DNA of 64,000 bases, taken from contig NC_058047.1 in NCBI RefSeq assembly GCF_020085105.1, positions 2,818,501 to 2,882,500 of the forward strand, written 5' to 3'. Shown piece after piece: positions 35,901-44,810 of the stretch; the first letter of the stretch is position 1, and every line of letters starts with the position of its first letter. A program made the position numbers and the translations under genes. This DNA comes from Siniperca chuatsi (Eukaryota; Chordata; Actinopteri; Centrarchiformes; Sinipercidae). Below the pieces are notes generated by a model. That model was not told the DNA's origin and did no database searches. It saw nothing but the letters and a program-made list of their open reading frames with translations.

Positions 35901-38900
35901 AGCCAGTAAAGCCGTTTGTAACAGCCAGACCTCATGTCAATTACAAAATCAGTTGCGTGGAGATTTTGGCACCAGCCAATTACAAAACAATTAAAAGAAA
36001 TATTGACCAAGTGGGCCACGTGATGTATCAAACTTGAAACTGCCAATCCTCTGCAAAGGTGCTTTACTTAGTTTCATTTATATCTGCATACATGGAGAAA
36101 TATACGTACAGAATAAGTAGAATGCATGCGGTTTAAAGAGAGAGGGAAAGAGCTAATCACGCTTCCTAACAGAACTTATTGGGTAATTTAGCCTGACATT
36201 GTTATTACTTTAACATTCAGTTTTTAATATTAATTCATTTTGTGAAATGTAATTTCTTGTTAATGTCCCTCATAGTTTTACAGAGTGAAGCCTGTACATT
36301 TTAACTCCCAATTTACACCTTTTATTAAAACAGCTTTTCCATTTTTAGTGCCAGATATGTTGTCTATATTCCATTTTACCTCTTCTGCTCACTCTAAGCG
36401 GGGAATATATTTTTTGACAAAACAGTCTTAACTTTAACTAACTAGCTTTTTCTCACCCCAGCCCAACAGCATGTCTCTGCCTTCATGTGGTTAACTCATT
36501 GATTGACTCATACGTTGAATTTTTTGTCACAAGCTTGTTTTGTTGGTTGCTTCAGTCAGAGCAACAGTTTAATATAGAATTTATTAGTTGTCTATCTTTA
36601 GTAGCACATCATGTTTGTATGTAAGAACTAATTTGTATGGTAAAAATCACTTTAATTTAATGACTTGCAAATCTCCCCTTACACTTACTGGTATCCACAC
36701 AAACGAGGCTAAGTTTGAATTTAAATGACTTGACACCCCCTGAAAATCTGGTCTTTGCTGACCTCCAGTGGTTTAACTTCTCACCTTACTGCAGGGATGT
36801 ACAGGTGTACTCCAAGACACATTGACATCACTGTTGGGTGTCTTTACAGGTGCAAACAACATCGATGATGTGCCGATATCTCATATACTAAACACCACAT
36901 AAGATGTTTCTGAGGAGCCATTAAAGGCACTGAAGTGTTGCTGTGTCGTCTCTTGCTGTGTAACTAACCTGCCTCTGTTCTCACAGCGCTGCGATATTGG
37001 GGATGCGTCCAGAGGAAGCCTCTCATCTTATGCTTACATCCTGATGGTGCTTTACTTCCTGCAGCAGAGGCAGCCGCCAGTCATTCCCGTCCTGCAGGAG
37101 GTACCAGTCGCTGATTGATGACCATACAGAATAAATGAGCTATACCTGAAACATAAGGGGGTGTTTAGCTTTGAATGAAATATAATGAATAGCTCTGTAT
37201 GATGTCTTTTTAGATTTTTGATGGGAAGACTGTTCCCCAGCGGATGGTAGATGGCTGGAATGCTTTCTTTTGTGATGACCTTGAGGATCTGGTGAGTTTA
37301 ATGAAACAAAAACTCAAACTTACACTCCTTAGGGTTTCCTTTAATTTGGGGCAGTATTGCATTATTTGACATGATCTGAATGTAGTCCAAATCTGCTGTT
37401 GCTCCTGTCACAGCTGTTGTTTCTTCTGTCTACACAGCGTCGGGTTCTGTCAGAGCTGCAGCCCAACACAGAGACAGTGGGAGAGCTGTGGTTGGGACTC
37501 CTGCGCTTTTACACTGAGGAATTTGACTTCAAAGAGCACGTCATCAGCATCCGGCAAAGGAAACGCCTCACCACCTTTGAGAAACAGTGGACCAGTAAAT
37601 GCATCGCTATTGAAGGTGCTCACACGGATCTGCTTATCCCCTCTGTCTTTACCAGCTTAACGTTATAGTCAGGGGTTTTTTTTTCTACTCACTCGTCTGT
37701 TCTTCTCTTCAGATCCCTTTGATTTGAATCATAATCTTGGTGCTGGAGTTTCTCGCAAAAGTAAGTGTTTTACTCCAGTGTACTTAATCATAACCAACAA
37801 TACGTTGTTTTTTTTTACTTTGCTGAGGGTATCATTCAGGTATTTCTCATATAAAGTTCTCTAAAAGGTTTTTTTTTAATATTTTTATAAAATAGAACAA
37901 AAGTGTTTGGGATTGAGCAAATAATTGTTCTCTTGTGATACTGAGTCAGAGGTGTTTCTGTCCTTTACTACAGACATCTGATCGCTGAACTGTTCTGCTC
38001 TTTCAGTTCAGGCTTTAACCAGTTTATGACTGTTTGATATTTGAATGAAGAAGCAGGTGTTCGTGTCACGTTGTGCTTTCTAAGATAAGGTTCTGTGCAC
38101 TTTGGTAATGACGGTGTGATCTCAGCCGCCTCTAAACCTCTGAAAATGTTCCTTGTTTGACTGTCCTCTAGTGACAAACTTCATCATGAAGGCCTTTATA
38201 AATGGGAGGAAGTTGTTTGGAACTCCGTTCTACCCCATCCCAGGCACTGAAGTGGTACGTTACTCATGACTCCAAATTGCACAAAAGGTTAAGAATTCGA
38301 TGCTGTCTGCTCTGTGTCTTGAGGAAACAGTTTTTAATATCTGCTGTTTCTGTTGTGTTCTGCTGCAGGACTACTTCTTTGACTCGAAGGTGTTGACAGA
38401 TGGCGAGTTGGCGCCCAATGACAGGTGCTGCAGGATCTGCGGGAAGATTGGACATTACATGAAGGACTGTCCAAAGAGACGCAGGTTGTCCCAACTTCGT
38501 TCATGGAAATATTTTTCTCACCCCAGTAGAATTTCAAGAAAAACTATAAGAAACTACTGAGAAGTAATAAATATGTTATAAATTCATATAACTGCTACTT
38601 TGTGTTTTCTCACTATGTAAAAAATATATTTAAAAATGTTATGAACATTTTTTGAACAGTACTGCAGTACACCAAACATATTAGGGAGCAATACAGTTTT
38701 GATGTAGCTGCCTTAAAAAATAAATGAAGGTAAAAGTGAGCATATGGCTGCGATGGCAACAGCGACATATTGATGTCCAGAAATATAAGTAATGTTTAGA
38801 TGTATGCCTACTGACCTAAGAGTAGGTTCATTAAGTGTCATTACCAAATGAGTCACTTAAGAAATAGCCCGTTTCACTTTATTTATATGTATTTAGCTTT

Positions 38901-41900
38901 GCAGTTATGTTTTCAGGTCTAGTTGTTTGTGACCTTTCTAACTGAGTGTTGTCATTTCCATCACACAGTGGCTGTGAAGTGAAACGCCGTCATTGATCTT
39001 GATAACAACTCAGTTGATTTTCCTTTCTTCTTTTCAGTCATAACCAGGCTTTTATACTAGAAATGTGTTATTTTGTTCACGGTCATACATTTTCCCACAG
39101 TGACATCCTCAAACATCAGCTAAAATGAACTTAGGTGATTTTTATTTCCAACAAACAGCAACACAACGGCCCAAAAATAGAGACACGTAAAAAAAAAAGA
39201 GGCTGTGTAATATCAGCAACACCTTGAGAAGGAGCAAAGAACAGATGACAGTGGAGAGTTAATCAGAGAGGCAAAGGTGCGATTGAGAAGAAAAGACTTC
39301 AGAAACGAGTAGACCAGCAACAGTAAGAGAAATACTTATTCCTGAAGCTCCAGCTGAGTAACATAGGTTAAGTTAGGCTAACATAGGAAGGTTAAGCTGT
39401 TTCGACCTAAAAGAATCTTAGTATTTAAAGCTAGTTCCACGAAGGGCATTGTTTGAACATATAGGAATCTTTATCATTGTAATTAAAGTCAAGTTACTGT
39501 ATTGATAGTTGAAGGTGTTTTAATTAGAAGGAAACAGAAGTCAAGTCTATTTGATATTTAGGACAGCCTGTGCCATTTATTCATCCCTTCTTTTGTGCCC
39601 TGAACTTTTCTCTGCCAGGATTAAGAAGAAGGAAAACGACAAAGACGAGGACATAAAAGAGGAGGAGCGGGAGCCGAAGGACAAACGTTGTTTCCAGTGT
39701 GGGGACATGGGTCACGTACGGAGGGACTGTCCTGAGTACCGCCACCTCAAACAGAGGACCGCCGGAGCACCAGGTATCCGCAAAATCCATCTCACAGAGG
39801 TCAACTCTCACAGAAAATAACTTCAAGAGTGAAGACAACCACACAAAATATTTCTTTGATATTTTTGAGAGTATTTCTGCTTTCATGCTGATACACATAT
39901 TTTAAAACGTTAATTTACAGGGGCTTTATAAGCTAAGGGTAACTAATGGCTTGACACATATAAAATAGGACACAACTAATATTCAGACCGTTAGGGATGA
40001 AAATAAAACTGCTTCTATGGCTTCTTATTCTTCCCCAGCTCCTCACATGGTACGAACTATAGTGAGCTCCCAGTCCATCCCCATTCCCCAGGCAGCAGCA
40101 GACTGTCCTGGAAGGACCAGACAGCCATCTGAATGTGTAAGTACGATAGTCAGACATTACACTGGAGTCAGTTCTCCGAAATTACAAAATAGTATAGCAT
40201 TTTCTCACGTATACCCATAGAGATTTCTGCCTCCATTCAAATGAGGAATGGAGGAATGTGAATTTGTTGGACCGATAGAAGTGAAAAATAACATTGTAAA
40301 ATCATTTTATCATCATTTTATCAGGAAAAAGGTGATAAGTGTAAGTATAAGTGATTGACAATTTTTTGGTTTCTTCAGTCAAGACTACACTACACTACGC
40401 ACCTGTCGATAGACAAATGTTTGCCATAATTAACAGTCCCTATAAAGATTGTTCACAATGAAATCATGAAATGTTCGCAAATAAAATCTAAACTAATTTG
40501 AGTGAACTGGCCATTTTAAACCTCTGTTGATGCTGCAAAAATGTTCATGAAACACAATTTGGAAATCAAAATCTAATGATTTATATATTTGAATATATAA
40601 ATAAAAGTGTGACCTTCATCTGGTTGTTTATTTCTAATTCTTTTTCTTTCTTCTTCTCAATAGTCAGATAGTCGGCAGACTCCGCCCTACTCCCCGCAGC
40701 CTACAGCTGTTCCCCAGAGTTCCACCCAGTCCTCCAGTTCCCCTCAGCCCTCCCACAGTAAGACCAGTTCTGCTGGTCCCCCGAAGCAGCCTGTTCACCC
40801 CCAGGTCCCCCTGTCTCTCTTCAGCTTCCCTACCTCCCATCCAGGCCAGTACCACCCAAGTACGCTCACTGCACTGGGACTTCTTCCCTCCCATCAGCAC
40901 CAGTCACACCACTCCCAAGGGCAGCCTCATCACCCAGTCCACATCCCTTCCACCTCCTGGCCCATCCACGGACCAGTCCTCACCACGTCCTCTGCCAACA
41001 CCCCCTCCCCACCCGGCCTGAAATTTGCCCTGCGTTCAGCGTCGGGGAACGGGAGTCCCACAGGCTCAGGGGGCAACCCCAGCCCCATGAACCTGAACGA
41101 CCCCAGTATCATCTTCGCCCAGCCGGCGGGGAGACAGCTGGGCATCGGCGGGCCAGGACGGGAAGGACACTGGCACAACCACTTGGCACAACCTGGGTCA
41201 CTTATGGGCAATGGCACTGTAGTCAAGTCAGGTATTCACTGGGTGAACTTTGGTGGCACCGTCTGTGTGATTCTGTCTTTGTGTCCTCCTGTTTCTGTGT
41301 CTTTAAATACAGATTTAATTAGTAAATTATATCTACAGTCACTTTATTATACTACCAAATGATTTTGGTCCCAGTCTATAGTGTTAACAATAGTTCTTTG
41401 CCTTTTTCCAGAGTAGTAATAATAAAAAAAAAAATCTATGATGTTGCCTTGAACTCCACAAGGTCCCCCGAAGTACAAGGTGACATCACGTTCACTCTGA
41501 TCACTCTGCCACGCCCCCCTATCACGACATACCGAAATCAAATTTCAGCAGTTCTGAGAGTTCGGTTTCATTTTCCCTAACAAATTTAAATATTACGTAC
41601 CATCTCTTGCAGTCATCCAGACGTCATAGAACTGTATTTGACTGCTACTGTTTTCAAGGTCAATCAACTTTCACTCTCAAGTTAAAACCAACATACAGAC
41701 TTCTTTAAAGGGCTCCAGAAAGTGAAACTGAACACGTGCAATTCCATGACAACTGGGCACACTACATCTGCCGAGGAAGATGGTGTGATACTATCAAAAG
41801 CTTCAGAACAGCTACTAAATGGACCGTGTAGCGATATTGTTTTGTCAGCTGTAGTTGCATACGTTACTCTTGTTTGCAGTAGTAAGACAGAGATTGAGCA

Positions 41901-42697
41901 TGAGACCGATAGGAGGTAGGGAACGCCCCCTGCTGATGTACGAGGCCTGACCTTGTTGCATTTATACATCGAATTAAAAATTTTAACAGATGATAACAGA
42001 TAAAATATTCAGTTTTTTTCCCCCACATTCAAACGATAGATTCAATTTCTGATCAAAAGTTACAGCCTTTATGCATTTTTGGAATATGTGAAGGGTGGGT
42101 TATTGAGCTGAAACGGGTGTTAAGTTGCTCTTTAAAATGAATTAAATGTGATCATTTTAGGCAGTAAAGGGTTAAATGAGGTAAGCTGCAGTTGTTTAGG
42201 ATGTGGGTGGATGGTTCATTACATCACTGGTGAAGGGACACTGGTTTACACAAACTGGAATATTACTGAACTTTTATTATTAGATTCTATTGAACTTTGT
42301 CTTTTTTGAGTGTGTTTTGATCTTGTCTCTACAGAGTCCGGCCACCCGACCCAGTTTGTAGGTGTGAGCCAAGCCTCTCGGTTATGGGAGCACAAAAAAG
42401 CACCACAGTACGCCCTGTCTCCATCCTGGCCCTACCGGATGCCCCAGAACTTCATCCAGCAGGGCAACGGAGGCTACCAGCCCGGCAAACCCTTCGTGGC
42501 CCAAGGTCAGACATGATGAACAGTTTTTTATTTATTTATTTTTTGCTGCTGAGAAAAATAGATAATCACAAGTCTCCATTTGTACTGATTTTGGTTCTCT
42601 TTTTTCATTAGGGTCTGTGGTGCATCCGAATCCGAACTTCCCAATGGTCCCCCATGTCCGACATCAAGTAAATCTGAATTTCATCCAGAAGAAGTGA
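24502..42697 (+). CDS. tut4: Terminal uridylyltransferase 4 (TUT4/ZCCHC11), 29 coding exons
   Basis: Exons: 24502-24985, 25073-25224, 26263-26379, 26506-26683, 26921-27009, 27133-27184, 27552-27621, 28108-28234, 28797-28916, 31406-31600, 31745-31919, 32008-32543, 33145-33295, 34009-34095, 34704-34807, 34927-34984, 35089-35192, 35310-35399, 36987-37100, 37214-37291, 37438-37615, 37713-37760, 38172-38254, 38369-38484, 39619-39773, 40039-40136, 40664-41231, 42335-42505, 42612-42697. All have GT-AG borders with compatible phases and sum to 4584 bases, 1527 codons plus stop (human about 1640). Domain order: disordered N-terminus, C2H2 finger, inactive nucleotidyltransferase plus PAP-associated domain, CCHC knuckle, active nucleotidyltransferase plus PAP-associated domain, two CCHC knuckles, Pro/Gln-rich tail. 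TUT4 adds uridines to pre-let-7 (with Lin28) and to short-tailed mRNAs, in the cytoplasm. The tail WPIHGPVL...NLNDPSIIFAQPA and the gpx7 neighbour favour tut4 over tut7. Confidence 0.96.
26263..28916 (+). other. tut4: tut4 coding exons 3-9: C2H2 finger and inactive nucleotidyltransferase
   Basis: Residues 213-463. The finger is Cys224-Cys227-His240-His246 in YLCKLCSVHIENIQGAHKHI, part of the Lin28-interacting module. The nucleotidyltransferase fold follows: YGSCLTRFAFKTSDINID (317-334) keeps the Gly-Ser motif but has Asn332 where an active enzyme has the second Asp. This loss is also known in mammalian TUT4, where the N-terminal module is a pseudo-enzyme. Later parts (DFHAKVPAVFCRD; SAGNDVACLTTN; LVLAFRYWAR; GGIPSYSFALMVIFFLQQRK) are conserved core. 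The acceptor at 26263 is a CAGCAG repeat, so a one-residue alternative (26266) is possible. Confidence 0.9.
30070..30192 (+). repeat. Left arm of an inverted repeat pair in tut4 introns
   Basis: CCCAACAGTGATGTCACCAG...GTGCACCTGTACATCACTGC...GAGAGGTTAAACCACTGG is the reverse complement, with few mismatches, of 36733-36860. Confidence 0.75.
30195..30640 (+). mobile_element. Interspersed repeat in tut4 intron
   Basis: Begins AAGGGTTAGTTCTGATTTTT and contains GGGGTTGTACGAGGTACTTA and GTACTGCTGTGGACGGGGGC, phrases I recall as common in fish intergenic DNA. It is non-coding and of unassigned class. Confidence 0.5.
30890..31080 (+). repeat. Interspersed repeat in tut4 intron
   Basis: GGTATCTCAGGAACGCCTGG...TTGTCCACTTGGAGTCAAGG...CAAAGGTCAAGGTCACTGTG is a widespread fish repeat phrase by recall. 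No coding capacity. Confidence 0.45.
31406..32543 (+). other. tut4: tut4 coding exons 10-12: PAP-associated domain 1 and acidic linker
   Basis: Residues 464-765. IEGFDVKRVDEY opens the module, and VSLGQLWLELLRFYTLEFAL (about 539-558) is the PAP-associated motif. DPFALKRNVARSLNSQMVFE closes it. The rest of the large exon 12 is a charged, low-complexity linker (Lys-rich, then Asp/Glu-rich DSDDEDGSD and GEEVDEEESSVSD) ending LHYVFDKMIFTGGK. Confidence 0.9.
33145..33295 (+). other. tut4: tut4 coding exon 13: CCHC zinc knuckle 1
   Basis: CSICKRDGHLKDEC, Cys771-Cys774-His779-Cys784 (CX2CX4HX4C). The donor is taken at CTACT|GTACGT: using the overlapping site four bases later would bring a stop codon into frame in the next exon. 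Confidence 0.9.
33652..33978 (+). mobile_element. MITE-like element, copy 5 (best preserved)
   Basis: Starts TAGGGCTACAACTAATTATT and ends GATTAATTGACATATCATTG-CAGCTCTG. The near-palindromic ATTAATTGATTAATTAATTG end and the flanking TAGGGCTACAAC/GTTGCAGCTCTA type termini mark the full length of about 325 bases. It lies just before tut4 coding exon 14. Confidence 0.7.
35527..35735 (+). repeat. Short interspersed repeat in tut4 intron
   Basis: GTTACGCCCCACCCTTAGGT ... CAGGTGCACCTCATTAAGCA ... CACAGGGAAACGCATGCAGC. It has the look of the non-autonomous families at 10428 and 61070, but I could not align it to either. Confidence 0.35.
35868..35897 (+). repeat. Poly(A) run of about 29 bases
   Basis: Uninterrupted A run in a tut4 intron; it could be the tail of a retroposed sequence. 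Confidence 0.85.
36733..36860 (-). repeat. Right arm of an inverted repeat pair in tut4 introns
   Basis: CCAGTGGTTTAACTTCTCAC...GATGTACAGGTGTACTCC...TGACATCACTGTTGGGTG pairs with 30070-30192. The arms lie about 6.5 kb apart in the same pre-mRNA. Confidence 0.75.
38172..39773 (+). other. tut4: tut4 coding exons 23-25: CCHC zinc knuckles 2 and 3
   Basis: Knuckle 2 is CRICGKIGHYMKDC (Cys1151-Cys1154-His1159-Cys1164) and knuckle 3 is CFQCGDMGHVRRDC (Cys1193-Cys1196-His1201-Cys1206), split by a Lys/Glu-rich linker of about 24 residues. In TUT4 these bind the uridylated RNA end. The human Arg/Asp-rich repeat between the knuckles is much shorter here. Confidence 0.9.
40039..42697 (+). other. tut4: tut4 coding exons 26-29: Pro/Gln/Ser-rich C-terminus
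   Basis: Residues 1221-1527, probably disordered. SWPIHGPVLTTSS and MNLNDPSIIFAQPAGRQLG are recognisable TUT4 tail motifs. The last exons read SWPYRMPQNFIQQGNGGYQP and end FIQKK-stop at 42695-42697. Confidence 0.88.
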
Positions 42698-43114
42698 ACT
42701 CGCATCTCCTTTTAATTAGATTTATGGTCAGTAATATAACAAATCAGTCATTATGTACTCTTTGCATCATTTGATCAAAAGAATTTTTAAAATGAATTTT
42801 ATCATTTTTGTACAGTTTTTATGTTTTATTTTTTGTCTCATTACATTGATTTGTGATACAAATGTCAACTATTTTAATACCCCCATTTTTGAGGGGGTCC
42901 AAAAAAGTGTTTTTATTTTATGTGTAAAGTAAGGAGGAAAAATGTAAACCTTTATTTTTATTAGCTGTATTCATACTTTGCTTGCCACAAGATGAAGGCT
43001 TTGAATAGACGTTTGTTTTAAAAACAATCTAACATGTCACCCTAAGTATGTAGTGCCAAAAGCAGGGATAGCAAGAAAAAGGGAAAAACATCTTAATATA
43101 AAAAAGCTACAAAA

Positions 43115-43120
43115 AATAAA
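43115..43120 (+). terminator. tut4: Candidate poly(A) signal of tut4
   Basis: AATAAA about 420 bases after the stop codon. It is the first canonical hexamer, giving a 3' UTR of about 440 bases. Longer forms cannot be excluded. Confidence 0.45.
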
Positions 43121-43497
43121 GTAAAAAGCAAACAACTTGTGTTCGTGTGGGTTAATCTCTTCAGCATGTTTGTATGCACTACTGAATGATCCTGGATACC
43201 ATGTGGTTTCATACACAATAAGGAAGCTGAAAAAGTGCAACGCTCACTGGCCACACGTCAGCCTGTCTGGATACACGGCTGTGCTAGCCTAGAAATCAGA
43301 TTGAATTGCCAAATTGTTTAACATCATTCAGTCAGCCTTGCTGCCAGTTTGTCCCAGTGGCCACTCACAGTACTGGAACAAAGAAATCCCCTGCAGGCTA
43401 AAAAGCAGTTTAAAGGAGCTGTAATTGACATTCACTGCTACTTAATGTCGCACTAGCGCACCATCATCTCAGACCAAAACAAATGGGCGCTACGGCG

Positions 43498-44060
43498 CAC
43501 CAGACTCCATTGAGGGAAAACAGTATTTTTACCTCGCAGATCATCGTAAAACACACTTAATTCAAACTGGACAGAAACAAAATGAAAAACTCACCAAAAC
43601 CATCTGTTAGTATTTTCTACTGTACCAACAATCGCCAACTCTGGTTTGGTCGAAAGAAATCTTTAATTCACCGAAATATTCTGGCTCTGCGCCTCAAACA
43701 GGCTGCAATGGCTGCTGTGGACAAATGCGCCGTCAAAGTGTGCTTCCTAAAAGTGCTTGTTTTTGCCACTGACAGGCTCAGATTGTTATTCTAAGTGACA
43801 GACCTTTTTGTTGAACAGTAAGATCCTTTATTTTTAACCAGAAACGGCTGCTTCAAAGCTCTTGCCTGCCACCAGACTCCATTGGGGGGAAAAAAAACAA
43901 TAATTTTACCTCGTGGACCATCATTAAACACACTTCATTCATACTCTACAGAAACAAAATAAAACTCATCAAAACCGTCTTTGTTAGTCTTTCCACTGTT
44001 CCAACAATCACCAACCCTGGTTTGGTTGAAATAAACCCTTAATTCACCACGTTAGATGAG
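43498..44060 (+). repeat. Diverged direct duplication, 372-bp period
   Basis: CACCAGACTCCATTG starts at 43498 and at 43870. The following 170-190 bases align: TTTTACCTCG, CACACTT, CAGAAACAAAAT, CATCAAAACC/CACCAAAACC, TGGTTTGGT, TTAATTCACC. It is non-coding and lies between tut4 and the C1orf87-like gene. Confidence 0.7.
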
Positions 44061-44446
44061 AAAAGAAACGGTTATATCGCTCTCCTCACAGACGAATATG
44101 CACTAACATGCGTGCGTGGCCGGACCAGCTACCAAAACAAGGAACAGAGAAGCTCGGGTGACGACAAATGGTAACAGTGTGACGTCATCCTCTGCTCAGG
44201 ACGCCATTACTCCACTGTATCTTCACATAGCAAATAGTTGTTTGCTGCTATATTAATGTTCAGAATCTCATTTACAGAACCTTTAAATAAGTATGTAAAT
44301 GAATATAAAAGTGTGAATTAAGACTCTAACTCGTTATATGGTTGATAAACGGGTAGACTGTATAGTCGTTCACGTATTGTATGTCCAATAACATTTGACA
44401 CCAACTACTGCTGCTGTTAATTTTCAAACGTTCATACATACGAGGC

Positions 44447-44620
44447 GGCTGCAGCTCAGGTGGTGGGGTGGGTTGATCCCTGGGTCCTGTCCGCATGCCA
44501 AAGTATCCTTGAGCAAGACACTGAACACCAAATAGCTCCTGATGAGCAGGCCCGCACAGGGAAAAAAGAATAGCAAGTTGCTTTAGACAAAATGCGTGCC
44601 AAATGAATGTAGTGTAATAA
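44447..44620 (+). mobile_element. tRNA-derived SINE
   Basis: The head GGCGGCTGCAGCTCAGGTGG resembles an A-box region and GTTGATCCCTGGGTCC a B-box region. It is followed by CCTTGAGCAAGACACTGAAC, AAATAGCTCCTGATG and the end TGCCAAATGAATGTAGTGTA, the usual body of a common fish SINE. Diverged, with a deletion between the boxes. Confidence 0.7.
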
Positions 44621-44810
44621 TCCTATGATATAGGTAGACAAATCTTCTCACTCATACACAGTTTCTATCACAACAACATTATGATGAATTATAGTCCTTT
44701 GAGCTGTGGCCAGATGAGTTTGGCTCTGGTTTCTTGCTGTGTGTTGCCTCATCGATTCTCAGTGCGCTCAGATTTATGATGTCATAGTCGTGAATAAGCT
44801 TTGTCCTTGT

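Larger units (their letters stand above)
34009..37760 (+). other. tut4: tut4 coding exons 14-22: catalytic uridylyltransferase module
   Basis: Residues 816-1102. LCLFGSSKNGFGFRDSDLDI (850-868) carries the Gly-Ser nucleotide-binding motif and the metal-binding Asp865 and Asp867. The third carboxylate is Asp926 in SGLEGDISLYN. RCDIGDASRGSLSSYAYILM and the PAP-associated motif VGELWLGLLRFYTEEFDF follow, then WTSKCIAIEDPFDLNHNLGA. All residues expected for activity are present. Confidence 0.93.

Noticed and set aside
24502..42697. tut7 (zcchc6)
   Set aside because: The long Pro/Gln tail with SIIFAQPA and WPIHGP motifs and synteny with gpx7 indicate tut4.
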